Shown: positions 1 to 13,100 of the stretch, one piece after another | Numbering within the stretch: position 1 is the stretch's first letter | Layout of the letters: every line of letters begins with the position of its first letter | Assembly (NCBI GenBank): GCA_029379385.1 | Contig: CM055608.1 | Location: forward strand, 32,471,048 to 32,535,047 | Length of the DNA: 64,000 nucleotides | Direction: 5' to 3' | DNA from: Quillaja saponaria | Taxonomy: Eukaryota; Streptophyta; Magnoliopsida; Fabales; Quillajaceae | Translations under genes and position numbers: made by a program | Notes under the pieces: generated by a model | What the model was told of the DNA's origin: nothing | The model's input: only the letters and a program-made list of their open reading frames with translations | The model's database searches: none

Positions 1-115
1 TGAGTAATTTCTCAAATTCAACTCTATCATTTTTCTTTTTCTTTCTTAATTTTCTTTATCGGTATGAGATGTCACAGTTTTTCTTTTTCTTTTTCATCTT
101 GGTTTACAATTGCAG

Positions 116-3100
116 GCCGTTACAGATCCAGGCCATGTCACCGTCGAGTTCACAGGTATAATTTCGTTTCCTTCCGTAATTCCTTATTTTCAAATCATTC
201 TTCTTGTTTGGTTGCCGAGAAATCGCTGCATAATACAGTGTCGGAGAATTTGTATAGGTTTATATGTTCATCCTTGCTTAATTTCTTGTATTTGAAGAAA
301 ATCTTGAAATGACTGTCAAATGTGTTAGAATCCTTAGTATTGCATTGTTAAACTGCTGGAACACTTGGATTTTGAGTAATACCGTATTTCTTTTTCCTTC
401 TTTTTCTTGGAAAACTGGCAATTGATTTCAGTGTATTAAATTATTATAGCTAAAATTTCGACTTGATTTTAGTTCACATGACTTAGCTTATCTCTCTCTC
501 ACAAACTTTTTTTTTCTCCACTTTACTGGTGCCATCCGCCCAATGTAGATATAATTGAAGGCAGAGTTGTTGTTTTGTTCTTAGGTCTTGTGAGTTGGTT
601 TTCCTTCATTATCCCATAAAATTTGGCATTGCAGATTCAAGTCTTCAGACATTTCCTCCGTCTGGAGCACAAGGGAAGATTTCTGGTGGTTCCAAGCCTC
701 CTCGCGATGCTGATGGTACATGCTATTCCAAATTGATTTGTTTTGGTTTGATTAAAACCTAGTTATCACTATGTTGAAGTTTGTAAGATTTGCTTATTTG
801 TTTCAGTGTCATAAATCGTAATCATATTTGAGACTCTTGGTCCTCTGCTTGACAGTTTTCTATCCCTGTCTATATTATGTTCAGTATCTAGAAGTTTTGG
901 GATTTTTGTAGAATGTTATCTAGGTGAAATTCAAAGGATGATAAATGGTTGGTCTTAATCGTGAAACACTGTAGGTGTTTGTGTCTTGGTATTTAACTTT
1001 TCTCCTAGAAAAATTTGATAGGTATAGAATCTAGCAATGTAATGGAAAGTAAATTCTCATGAATGTGCTTTGAATGCTACGGAGAAGAAAGTAATGAATC
1101 GGATAGATTTTCCAGGGTTTGGGAAGCAATGTTATGGTTTGAAGTTTGAACAATCAACATATTGATAAGGAATAAATAGGAATTTATGTTTACAGAAATC
1201 CGTTTTAGGATTTAATAGATTGTGAAGGAACCAAGTCAACCACATTGCTATTCTTCCAGCAAATTAAGGATTAAGTTTGAGTATCATGACTAATCCACCC
1301 TTTTTTGTTTTGTTTCCAATTTACATTTTTATGGCTCGACTCTTATCATATCTTGCACAAACTATTGAGTCTGACTATCCCTGTGGTAATGATCAGATAA
1401 ATTAACTACATCGCAAGTTTCTTACTTGAGTTACTATCCATGTGATTAAAATGAGCAAATGCTGTTTACTGATCAAATCTATTCAAGGAGCATTGGTGGA
1501 TTTGCTTCTACCTGCTATAGCATGAATATAGATATCTTTAATTTGATAACTTATATTGGCAAAGCAACCAATTCAACCGTCCTTAGAGAACCAACACCTT
1601 GTTATCTGTGCATTGTCATGCTTCTTTGGTAGTCCTTTATATATTTATAATGATATCCTTTCAGTAACTCATTATTAACTTTAATAAATTTTGTTGATAT
1701 TAGTAGCTAAGATGTAATTGCTCTAACACAGATACTTTTGCAAAACCTTCATCTGGGACTGGTTCTGATGAAACCCAGCAGAGTGGTTGGTTTCACGGCT
1801 TTCACCGTTGCTGCTTACAAACCGTACTTTGATATTGACACTTCAGATGTTCTAGAAAGGATTAAAGACTCACTCTTTCCATTTAGAGGAAGTTTCAATG
1901 AGAAAACTGCTAGCAACCCAGACTTGTGAGTTGAATGCCTCTAGTTTTTAGTAATGAGTCTGAATAAAATTATGATGCTAATCTTAAATCGGATGATGAA
2001 AATATGGATACTTTTACATATCATCTTATGAGGAAGCAATTAATGTATATATTAGGCAGCCAAACCCTAATAAGCTAATATCATGGAAGATAATGTTATA
2101 CACAAGACTTGTGAAGCTACTGTAGATGGTTTTGGGTTTTTGTGCTATATGATCAAGAATTATCCTGTTATGACATAGTGTAATGCCTGATGATGCAGTA
2201 CCTAATACAAAGATGTGCTAAGAGCATGGGGTACATATTTAGAATAAGCAACTTGAGTTATGAGTGATCGGTTGTATTTAGAATTTTAGATATATAAACA
2301 CTAGCCCCCATTCCTAATGAAAAATCACCTTGCTATTCTGAGCTTATAGATTCTCATCTTCAGTCATCTGACATCTTTAGTAGCAGGGTTCCTGTCATGT
2401 TACATTTTTCTTTCCTTAAAACTCGGCATGCATAAACAATATTAAATAGTATCTGGTCATTGCCTTCCATTTGCCCTCCCTTCCCCAGCAGATGTACCCT
2501 CTGATAAAATAAAAAGTTTTGGAGTGCCAATCCTATATGACATTACTTTTAATCATTGTTGTTATTAGTATTACTGTAATCATAAAGATATCAGTAACTT
2601 CTGGTGTTTTCATCAGTATTATAAAGGCATAAGTTTGGGATCCTCACTCAAATTGTTTGCAGGTATGGACCATTCTGGATATGTACTACCTTAATATTTG
2701 TGGCAGCTTCTATTGGAACTTTTGTCACATATATAGCGCACAAGCTGAATAAAAAAGAATGGGACTACGACATAAATCTGGTGACTTGGTCCGCTGGTTT
2801 GTTCTATGGCTATGTCACAATTGTTCCTCTTGTCTTATATATTATCCTCAAGTACTTCTCAGCACCTTCGGGCCTAGTTCAACTATTTTGTCTATACGGA
2901 TACTCCCTCTCTGTCTTCATTCCAGCACTGGTAAGTATCCTTCTTTGCACCTCCTAAAATTTCTGACACAGCTGTCAAGAGGAAAATGATCTTACAAATA
3001 ATTTGCATGACCTTCTCCATGAACAAATGAATAGCCTTCTTTTGGGTTAAGTACACGCACTTGATTGCAAAAGAAAAAAGAAGTCAGAATTGCCTTGTAC

Positions 3101-3683
3101 AAAATCACAAAGTCAACATATTTGATTGGCCATGTAGAAATGTTGATTTATAACCCTTTATGAGCAATTGACCAATGCCATAGGATAGTCAAGAAGAATC
3201 TAAGTATTCTATTTAAGGCTGTTAAGTTGAAGTGATGTCTTCCATCTGTGATTTGTGCATAGGTATTAATAGTTTATACATCTTCATATCCCTTTACTGA
3301 TTTGCCTATGGTCATTATCAGGTTTTGGCTTGAAATTGAGTATTCATCTCAGCCTCTCAAGAAACTCATTTAGTAACATGTTAATGACCTGCTTGATTGT
3401 TACATTCGAAATGAGTAGAATTAACAATATGAATATTGATGGTAGGCTAAGGCTTTTGACTTTCCTTACTTGGCAGTGTCTATCCCTTGTGCCATTGGAC
3501 ATCGTGAGATGGGTGGTTGCGGGTGTATCTGGATTTATGTCAGCAACATTTGTGGCACTTAACCTACGGGCACATATTAAGTCGGCGGGTGAAAGGTGGT
3601 TCTTGATTGTGGCTGGCATCTTTCTTTTGCAATTGGCTCTATCTGTCATATTAAAGCTCTATCTGTTCACAGTCAGAGTTTGA
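116..3683 (+). CDS. Yip1-domain membrane protein (YIPF1/2 homologue), 5' end outside window
   Basis: Yip1-family proteins are multi-spanning Golgi/TGN membrane proteins that work with Rab GTPases in vesicle traffic. Visible coding exons are 116-155, 635-715, 1732-1925, 2663-2930 and 3477-3683; all have GT-AG borders and join in frame. Bases 1-115 are intron, so the start codon and N-terminus lie to the left. The visible part has a polar Pro/Ser/Gly-rich cytosolic region, then the family block GFTVAAYKPYFDIDTSDVL and NPDLYGPFW. Five hydrophobic segments follow, beginning FWTILTLIF, VTWSAGLFYGY, LVQLFCLYGYSL, IVRWVVAGVSG and WFLIVAGIFLL, as expected for Yip1 proteins. The stop follows the last helix almost directly, giving a lumenal tail of a few residues. 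Arabidopsis relatives are At3g05280 and At5g27490 (from memory). Family assignment is secure; cargo and Rab partner cannot be read from sequence. Confidence 0.9.
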
Positions 3684-5103
3684 GAGTTAATTGGTCTTTT
3701 CATCAACTGGCATGAACAAAATGTAGATCAGGAAGAGCCTTTTGGCCCTCTGCCTTTATATTGATACAAATTATAGCCGAAATATATTATTAGTAGGTTA
3801 AACCCTTGTGTATTCATTCATTTGTTTCAATATAAATGCAAATAACGTTTCATTTAAAGGTACAAGTCTTTCCCTTTTGAACAAACCAAGATAATTCAAG
3901 CAGATTTTCAAGTTAAATTACCTTGCCTGCTTACTGAACTGAAAGCCTCTTTAGAAAGTGATTAGCTGGAGTCTGAAAGTGTCACCAAATCCATTGTCAT
4001 ATTTGTGTAGACGTTGAGCAATAACATTTTCATATTGTGTCATATTAAGAGAAGGGCCCTTAATTGAAGCTTAACAAAAGTGTTTATAGGGCCCTCAATT
4101 GAAGCTTAACATATTTGTGTAGACGTTGAGCAATAACATTTTCATATTGTGTCATATTAAGAGAAGGGCCCTTAATTGAAGCTTAACAGAAGTGTTTATA
4201 GGTAAGAAATTTGTCTTATCCCTGAAGAATAAACTCGTTGAAACATTAAAATCTTTCTTTTAACTTGCAAAAGAATACATGTGAAACAACATTTCGCCTT
4301 GAGTGCCAAAATTTCTTCTCGTGGACTGTCTACTTTATAAAAGGTGCAACTTCAAGTAGAAACATAGCTCGCTAAGAACATTGCAATCTTGGGCTTCCAA
4401 CGGCTCCTTTATGTTCTTCGCCCTTGTTTCATAGTTACAAACTTTTGCTGAATATTTTAAACCCCAATCTGCAGACCATGTTACTCCTTTGAAACAGTTT
4501 CATAATAGAAGTGAACTTTGGCGCAGCTTGACTAAATTGAATGCGGCTGCTGTTCACCCTGCAAAACGAGAAAAATAACAATCAATTTCAGGAGGCAAGA
4601 CCATACATATGAGATAATTGTACTTAGGTTATGTTTAATCTGAACTAAGTTTTACGTTTCTTAGGCTCGAAGGAATAAATGGAAAGGATTCTTGGAATCT
4701 GCTAATGTTTGCAAATTCAGAATAGCGCTCAAATTCATGCTGATGGATCACCAGATTCAGTCCAAAATGATACAATTAAGTCAATATATTGATAGTAATT
4801 ACAAAACATTAAACATCACTTGATACCAAAACTTAAAATTCCATAATTAGTTAAGAAACATCTTGCAGTATCTCTTCTAGACATGGTCAACAAAAGTATC
4901 GTAATTTCTAATGATTAAAAAGATTGTTCCTCCACCAGATCGTGCATGCATTCCCAGATCTTCTGTTTCAAAAATGAAAACAAGGAGAGGAATATTCCAG
5001 TGGAGAATAACAAAGGTATCACTTTGACTTCCCATTTTAAACAATCTCAATTTTCAGAGATATATCATTCAGACAAAACAAAATAGCATGGTCAGGAAGC
5101 CTT
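3684..5103. other. Intergenic region between converging genes, with a local tandem duplication
   Basis: The Yip1 gene ends on the left and the SerRS gene ends on the right, so this holds two 3' untranslated regions. I see no gene. A segment of about 93 bases at 3998-4090 is repeated at 4110-4202. On the minus strand, roughly 4555-4440 is open for about 40 codons, but I recognise nothing in it. Confidence 0.6.
3998..4202. repeat. Tandem duplication, period 112 bp
   Basis: Positions 3998-4090 and 4110-4202 are almost identical, from CATATTTGTGTAGACG to AAGTGTTTATAGG, with one A/G difference. Between them a partial third copy of the motif GGCCCTYAATTGAAGCTTAAC occurs at about 4090-4110, so that motif is present three times. 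It lies just beyond the Yip1 3' untranslated region. Confidence 0.85.
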
Positions 5104-8100
5104 CTATTTCTTCCCTTTGGCTGGTTTGTTCTTGAAAGGAAGGAAAGTTATCCCGGCCATCCAAGGTCGCAAGGCTTCCGGTATCTCAACGCCATCCTCC
5201 TTCTGGTTGTTCTCGAGTATGCAGCAAATGGTTCTCTCAGTTGCCGTGAGGGTGGAGTTCAACAAGTGAACGTATTGCTTTGTTTGCTCATTGCTCTGCA
5301 TCAGCAAAAAAATACCAATAACCAATAGTAGAAAAACTGGAATTATCTCAATGCATATAGGGTATGCATTTTACTCAAAAGAAGAAGTGCAGTCATGCAA
5401 AACAAAAATTATATAAAATAGGAAACAATTAGAATTGCATGCGAAATGATAAAAGATATTTTCGGAAGACAATGCACAGAATCATGTGCCAAAGCGTCTG
5501 CAATTTCTTTTCTCTTTAAATTTTTTCCATTTATCTTCCTATAAAGAATAATATACATTATCTAATCGAATCAGATTATTGATTCCACATAAATAATCAA
5601 ATTTAGCATGAGACCAACCTTTTTCTGCCCATATCGAATTTCTAATCTTCTGGACTGATAGTCTGTACAGTTTGAACAGGACACTAGTTCTCTGTAAGTC
5701 TGAGATGCAGGAAACCATCCTTCCAAATCATACTTCTTTGCGGCTGCATCATTCAAGGCACCAGAAACAATGGACACAACTTGATAGGGAATACTTAGCT
5801 GCAATACTCAGAAAGTTGAATAAAAATTTCAGCTTAGATGGAAAATAATCATTATTACATCATATAAAGTGCATTTACAATTCACGTAAAGGCAAAGAGA
5901 CAACAGGTTTTCCAAAGTATTGTGTAACAAAAGGACATGGATGTTGGCCTTGTCACCGGTCGAGGTAGCTTCTAAAAGGTGACACATTCATACAAAAAAG
6001 TCTAGGTGCGTCCCCCCTCTTTCATGATTATGCAGACCCAAATGTATCCATAGATGCTATCTCACATTCCGAACCCAAGAATCACTAACAATGTCAAACT
6101 ATGTAATATTCAAACAGAAAAGAAAAAATAATTAGACATCTTTGGGAATGATGAGGGAAAGTACCATCTTGTAAAAGTCCTCAGAGTTCTTGATCATTTC
6201 CTCATGCATATCCCATGAGTCATTTCCATTTGGGCAGGTAAGGCAAAACTGTTCCACTTTCTCAAACTGATGAACCCTGAAAATTCCTAAAGTATCCCGA
6301 CCATGAGCACCAGCTTCCTTGCGGAAACATGATGAGTATCCAGCATATCTGGCAAAAACATTTCACATTTAGATGTAAAAGACAAAGATATTCCTTTAAA
6401 AGGAAGAACCTTTAACAACATCTTACTTTATGGGTAGCTGAGACGGGTGGATCCAATCGTCTAAATGATATGCACAAAGTGGCTGTTCAGCTGTAGCAAT
6501 CAGATACTTGTCATCTCCTTCACCAGTAACCTATGCAATACCAGCCAATACAGACATGATCAGATATTGGAAGCGCATTTGGAGAATCAATGAAGCACTT
6601 CGGCACTTCCCCTTCTTAGTCTGATGCAAGAAATATTGATGACACTATAAAGTCTACAATGTCTCAACCAGTCCAATAATCCACTTACCTCAATCTCAAA
6701 AAGACAAAAAAAAGGAAACAGAGAAGGAAAAAAAAAATCCCAATTTAAACCAAAAATAGAAACTTAATGTTAATGTGAAAAAAAAGAAGAAGAAAAAAGA
6801 ATGGTTCCTCCACATCCCAATACCTACATGGCATTGTAGCAATTAAATGATTAAATCAATTTGCACAATTTACCTTATAAAGTTCTTCATCAAACTGGGC
6901 TAGCTGAGCACACTTTGCCATGACATCTTTTCTCATGAAGAAAGGGGTTTGCAATGATGTATACCCCCTTTCCCTCAAAAAACAAAGACCAAAGTTTATC
7001 AGAGCTTGATTGAGAAGCACACCATCTCCTTTGAGGTAGAAACCTCGCCCTCCTGCTACATCAGCTCCTATATAGTTCATGCAAAATGGTATCAGCAATT
7101 AAGATATTTTGAAAACAGACCAACAGAGAAATGAATGCAGTCATGAGAGCATTGATCGCAATAATTTGAATGGAACAAGCAACATTACATGCAAGTAGGT
7201 AATTCATGCAATGGTTTCAGGCAGTATTGAAGAATGAAAATGCAGGGTGTGGGCTACACAATAAGTTCGATTATACTTGTATGAGTACAAAACACAAGAT
7301 CGACAAAGCAGAATTATATGCTTCGACCGCAGACTAATATGGTGAAGTCATAATGCAGTATATTGAGATGATCCAGCTCTGAAGCTAATACGTATTATGC
7401 AGTCCTTGCCTAGAAATTAGATGACTGGATTTTATACCTTTCTTCAAATCTGCTATTCCAAGGAGCTCAACAAGGTCCACATGATTCTTAAGTTTTGGCT
7501 CCACACGTTTCTCACCCCACGATCTAATCACGGCATTATTTGCCTACAATAACATTAAGGTTTCATAATTCAGAACAATAATGGAAGAACAAAAAACAAC
7601 CAAAAGAAAATGAGCCAATTCACAAACCTCATCAACACTGATTGGAACTGAATCATGCACAAGGTTTCCTATTGTTTCCAATTTTGAATTTAATTGGTTT
7701 TGAGCTTCCTTAACTTCAACTTCTTTCTCTGCTATTAACTTTCTAGTCTGGTCTGTTTCACTAATAACCCCAGTAGCATCTTCACCAGCCTGTTTCAAGG
7801 AGAAATGAGATAAAGAAAAAGACAAACAGCAAAAATGTTGTAATCAAGTAGCATTTCGGTACCTAAAAAAAATATAAACAATTTTCAATTCCAAATGTAG
7901 AGTTCTATATAGTGGCATGGTTTTGAAGAAGAGTTTTCTAATCGATAAATCTGAGTTCCCATTTCAAGTAGAATTGTGCATCCGTGTGCGCGCACTCTAG
8001 CATCAGCTAGTTGCTGTGTTGCTTATGTTCATTGATTGAACTACATCCATATCAAGTATTAAATGAAATCATTCACATTTCCCATGTAAGCACAAAGCAC

Positions 8101-8616
8101 AAGCACCCAATTGACGGCTCTTACAAAAAATCGGCCAAATCTAAAAATTCAAAGGGAAAAGAAAAAATAAAAAATTTAACAAACAACTTGCTTGGATCAC
8201 AAATTTTACCTTCCATTTCATTTTCTTTTACTCCTTCTCAAAATTGGAACCAAAAGAATAAAAGTTTACAAATTTAGAAGAAAAATTAGTAACACTCACA
8301 ATTCTAAGTTTCGCAACTTGCTTGTTAATCTTGTTGAACTGTTTCCGAAGATTCTCAAGCTCAAATTGGCCTGACAAGGTGACAAGTATATCAAATAATT
8401 CCATTTCAGAATCTTCATGAAAATGGAACTTCATAAAATTCAAATGGTTTCAGATGCGTGTGAGGGAGAGAGAGAAAAAATACGTTGTCGCCATTCTTTG
8501 TCGAGATTGATGACCTCATCGACTTGCTCAACGCTGGCAAAACGTCGCCGTTGAGATTCCCGTATGATTTCAGGGTTGTGACCCTTTTCTTCTCTGAACA
8601 GATTGATGTCCAACAT
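5104..8616 (-). CDS. Seryl-tRNA synthetase, cytosolic
   Basis: Charges tRNA-Ser with serine (class II synthetase, homodimer). Nine exons, read from high to low: 8616-8484, 8370-8300, 7789-7628, 7543-7438, 7067-6874, 6530-6427, 6348-6165, 5798-5619, 5295-5104. They join in frame to 441 residues, a normal length. The N-terminal start [12 protein letters not shown] and the following helices are the tRNA-binding coiled-coil arm, with [13 protein letters not shown] near its tip. The core begins near residue 160. Motif 2 is [20 protein letters not shown] (about 264-283) and the motif 3 region is [18 protein letters not shown] (about 391-408). There is no transit peptide before the arm, and the C-terminus is Lys-rich (KNKPAKGKK), both pointing to the cytosolic enzyme. 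The Arabidopsis counterpart is At5g27470 (from memory). A TGGGCC/GGCCCA palindrome lies about 145 bases upstream of the start codon. Confidence 0.96.
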
Positions 8617-10113
8617 TTCTAGACAGCGAAGAAGTTACTTTACGCAGTCAGTCAGGTCTCGGAAGAAAAATGCCAGCAAATGCTTCAAGATTTTAGTGGG
8701 AGGAAAAAGAAGAAGGAGACGAGGGTTTTTCTACAACAAATTTTTCCTTCAATGATCTTGGGCCATGGCCCAGCCCGATAAAGGCCCGACTCAAGTTTAG
8801 AGATTAATAGCTTGAAACTTATTTATATTTACATTTCTTCTATGATCTATTTGTTTTTCGATTTTATTTAATTAGAACACAAGAGTAATTCAAGTAATAT
8901 GACATATTTGAACTTAATAGTTAAAAAGATTTTTTAATATCAAGGTTTGAGCCTCAAAAAATATTTGTAAAGAATAATAGTCATGAATCTTGAACGAAGC
9001 TCACAAAAACAAAAATTAAATTATTGGTTGAAAAATAATATTTATTCAGTTAAAAAATAAAAAACCTTACATTAAATAAATAAATAGAAGGCATGATCAC
9101 CCTTTTTATATTTTGAAAATGACAACCACTTAGCAAATTAGGTTATACAGTACTTAAAATTACTTCAGAAATAACAAGAAGTCAAAATTGAATATATTAT
9201 TCTGAAAATGGCATAAAGAAAAACTTGCTATACTGATTATGAAAAATAAGATTTTTTTTTTTTTTTTGGGTACCACTTGAAGGAAAAAGATTAAGATGTC
9301 AGGAGAAATGTAGTTCAAGATATCAACTTCTTTTTAGTGCTTTTTCAAAATTCTCATATGTTGCTCTTTAGCAAAGTCCCTTGCAAATTTTGCTTATTTA
9401 ACCACACCATTTGGTGAAGTTGCTTAGAAAGGAAGCTCAGAATATGGAAGTTTCAATCAGAAAGTGGGAAAAACAAAAGCACGAGCCATGCAGCCGACCT
9501 TGTAGAATCTGATCCCTCGTGGCCAACTTATTCCATTTGTTTTTGACTTTTATCTTTACTTGAGGCAAACATTTTTCCTTTTTCTGTTTTTGATTTGACA
9601 AATGAGAAAGCTTTTTCGGCATACATGACACGACATTTCCAATCAAATACATTATTAATACAAAATATTAGACGTAGCAAAATAAATTACAATGTCTTAT
9701 GCCACCCAAAAAAAAAAAAAAAAAAACCTCATCCTTGACTCTTGTCTGGGAATATGACATGCAGCAACGCATCGCTTATAACTAAGAAAACTCTTCCTCT
9801 ATATCGCTGCTGAAACTTGAATTACATGACAGGAAAACAATAGTACAAAACTCTCCTATACAGTATTGCCTATATGGGTATTCCACAAGTATCATTTTTG
9901 ATCATACAATACAAAGTTACAAAAGTGCTACGACACTAGCAACATCGTTTGCTATTCTACGGCTTTGACAGAAAGAATGGTAACTGGTGAAATGACAAAT
10001 GACATAACTGGAAACTTAGCCTGATCAACCGCTATTAGTGCAGATTTTGAAATTCCAAATTGCAGATTTTCATTGAACAACCGCTATTAGTGCTTCAGAA
10101 GCCTCACCAGATG
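8617..10113. other. Intergenic: SerRS upstream region and 3' region of the synergin-like gene
   Basis: About 1.5 kb of AT-rich DNA between two genes on the minus strand. The first 150 bases hold the likely SerRS 5' untranslated region and promoter motifs. Homopolymer runs occur near 9250-9268 (T) and 9709-9726 (A). Bases 9700-10113 probably include the 3' untranslated region of the next gene. No reading frame here looks like a gene. Confidence 0.6.
8759..8772. promoter_or_regulatory. Palindromic pair of site II (TGGGCC/GGCCCA) motifs upstream of SerRS
   Basis: TGGGCCATGGCCCA is a perfect 14-base palindrome about 145 bases upstream of the SerRS ATG, with AAGGCCCG a few bases further out. GGCCCA-type site II elements are known TCP-factor sites enriched in plant genes for translation and growth. 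Use here is inference from position. Confidence 0.55.
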
Positions 10114-13100
10114 TCACAACTTAGGAGGATCTGAACTTACTAGATTTGCCCACAAGTTCGCAAGTTTCAGGAAGTAGTGCTTCCCATTCCATACCACCAT
10201 TTTCAAACCTGATGTACCAGAGAAATAAATGGAAAGGGAAGTCATACATGAAATTATTTAAAGATTTAAATCCCTCATTAAATTAGATGAGACTGATTAT
10301 GTGTCTATTCTGTTTGGTCAGATGGCCTTATAAAGATATTAATATATGACAAAATCTCAATCCCAGCAACCAAGGAAAGAAATTCTCAAAAGTTTGTTAC
10401 AAATTAAATAATTCAATATAGAAATATGTAGAAGCTATTAAAAGCATATCACTCCAAGGTGATTTCATGATTTCATTATGCGCGTACCTGGGACCAATCC
10501 TGCAGGTAAGCCTGAGAGCTGGCATGAAGGTTCTTGTCCAGAAATGACATTACTCTGAAGTGCATGCTCATCAAGATCATGAATGTACTTAATGGATTCA
10601 AGTAACACCCTTGAATATTCTTCATCCTCAAAACTACTTGGATCCTGAATACTCTGAAGAGCTTCATCAAGTTTAGAACTTGACCATATGATATAGCACT
10701 CATTTAAAAGGGCTAACAAAACTGAACCAGATAATAATATCCATGGGTTGTAAAGTTTGGCGGATGCTCCAATAACTTCAACCACTCTATAAATTTCTCC
10801 AAGTGCAAGAATGTACTGCTTGCCTATATAATAAAACTTTTTTTTTTTCAGTAATTTGAATATGTAAACTCATGTATATCAGCAACGTCATCATTATACA
10901 TAGTAAGTAGGCAGTGTACCTTGTTGTGTAGATAATATTTTTTTGTGGATATTCTTGCCTAATGATTGCTTCCAAATGAAAGCACCATGTTTCAGCTCCT
11001 GAGAGCAAATCGAGACTATATTTGACCATGTGGTAAGATAATTTGATTGTTCTTGACTTGATCTCAATTTGAGAATCCTTAAGGTTGACGCTGCATGCTT
11101 TAAGAGTTCAATCGTACATCTCAAATCCTTCTCAGCCTATTTAAACAAAATTCAAGCAATGACAAGTTTCAAGAAAGAGACCCTTAAAAAGGAAATTTAT
11201 CAGTAAATTAACATAAAAAATGGGAATATACTAAAACCATCTGCCAAATCAATCTTGAAAAGAATTGCTTTACATTAATATAGATTTTCTTAACTACAGA
11301 GGATGAAATCAAATGCAACATGTTGGTGCAAAATCTCCCATTCTTGATGAATTGAAGTAAGTTACTGGGTACCATGATATGCAAGCATGCAATTATTCAT
11401 TGAAATCAAAGTTATCAGACAGAATCTGATATTGCAAGCAAGTTACTTTTGCTACTAGCATAGCAGAAGAAAATATGAAGGTTGAAATGCACACTTGAAA
11501 TATATATGTCTTGGCTATGTATTAAGGATCTTGTCTATCACCTACAAAGGGGTTAACCTGAATAAATAGAAACTAGACTGCACAAGGATAAACTTCTATA
11601 TTCTGACATTAAAAGAAAGTGAGGAAAGAAAATAGAGGGCAAAACAATAATCTTTTTCATCCAAACAAAAGAAAGCTGGAAAAGAAAAGGTTGTCAGCAA
11701 ACAACGTAAGCATGCTCCTAGATATTAACATATACCCCCTACTACTTAATTGTCTAAAGTTTCAGTTCAAGCACTGCTTTTTCTATGTGTGTGTCTCTCT
11801 CTCCCCCTCTCTTGCATGTATGCAATCATGAATACCCAATGTTTTGAAACCCAACCCAAGGTTTGACCCGGACAAGTGCCCTGGTCACCGAGTCAACCTC
11901 CGGGTCAACCCATATTAAAAATAAATAATTTTTTAATATAGAAAAAAAAATATATAATGTACATATAATAATTTGATGTCAAATAAGAAATAAAAAATAT
12001 ATATAAATGAAAACTATAAAGAAAATAAAATAATCTATTACAAACTTCTTTTATTTAATTTTTTTAAAATTTGGATCAAGTCTTGAAATTATGCCCGGGT
12101 CGTTCGGGTATCTGGGCCAGCCACGTCAACCATTATTCCGGGATTTTGGCCTACTCTGGCCCAGGATAACACCCAGGCCGCAGTCAGATTGGTTCAACCA
12201 GCTGGGCCGAGTTTCAAAACACTCTAAATACCAAATACAGACACACAATCACACATATGAAAACAAAAGCAAAATTTACAATAACAAATTAATAGTTTCT
12301 CAGAGTTACTTCCAACAAGTCATATGTAAATGTGTTTTAAATTCATATAATATGCAAATTAAGAAGATTGTTTGTGCACAAAACTTATCATTGACTAGTA
12401 ATATGATTATGGTGGAAAATTTCCCAATAATAGAAACAACAATAGTTATAGATACAAAAACATGTAGCTTCTTATATAATAAAAAAGAACATGCGCGATT
12501 CTAAATATTTATTATGGGAAGACACATACCATTGACAACTTTGATGCTAACTGGTATTCTGACTCAATAAATTGGAACTTTGGTTCTTTAAGAACTTCAA
12601 CAAGTTCATTGAGGCACATGTTTCTCGGTGAGTGGTTCTCCAATTGATCTTTGGAGATTACATCATCCTGGTGTAGTATGTCAGAAACTTCCTGCAACAT
12701 CGGACAAGAAGAGATAAAGAAGACATCCATTACTCACTTGTTTAATAACAAAGAAGACATAGATATATACAATTGAATGAGCATCAGAGACTTATTTATA
12801 GTAAGAGAATGCTAAGTCTTTATAATCCTTGATTTGATAAGTTATGTCTCAACAGGGGCTATCCAATGTTTTCTCCCGGAAATTAGACTACAGAAATATG
12901 GTTGTAGATGTGATTAAAAAGATAGCAATAATTACATGTAAGACAATTTTGAAATCTCATTGACCACTTTATTCTAAAGGCAAACTGATGAAGAATGAGA
13001 AAAAGAGTTTTATAAAGAGAAAGAAGAGGAGAAGAAAGGTACATTATTATTTCCATATCTAGGGGACACCCCTAATATCCCCAAAGGCTAAAGCAAGGAC

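Noticed and set aside
64..312. Two overlapping open frames at the left edge
   Set aside because: They are read-through of intron around the 40-base Yip1 exon at 116-155; only that exon is in the gene's frame.
12091..12504. 137-residue plus-strand open frame
   Set aside because: It runs across the right end of the TIR element into intron sequence, antisense to the synergin-like gene, with no recognisable domain.
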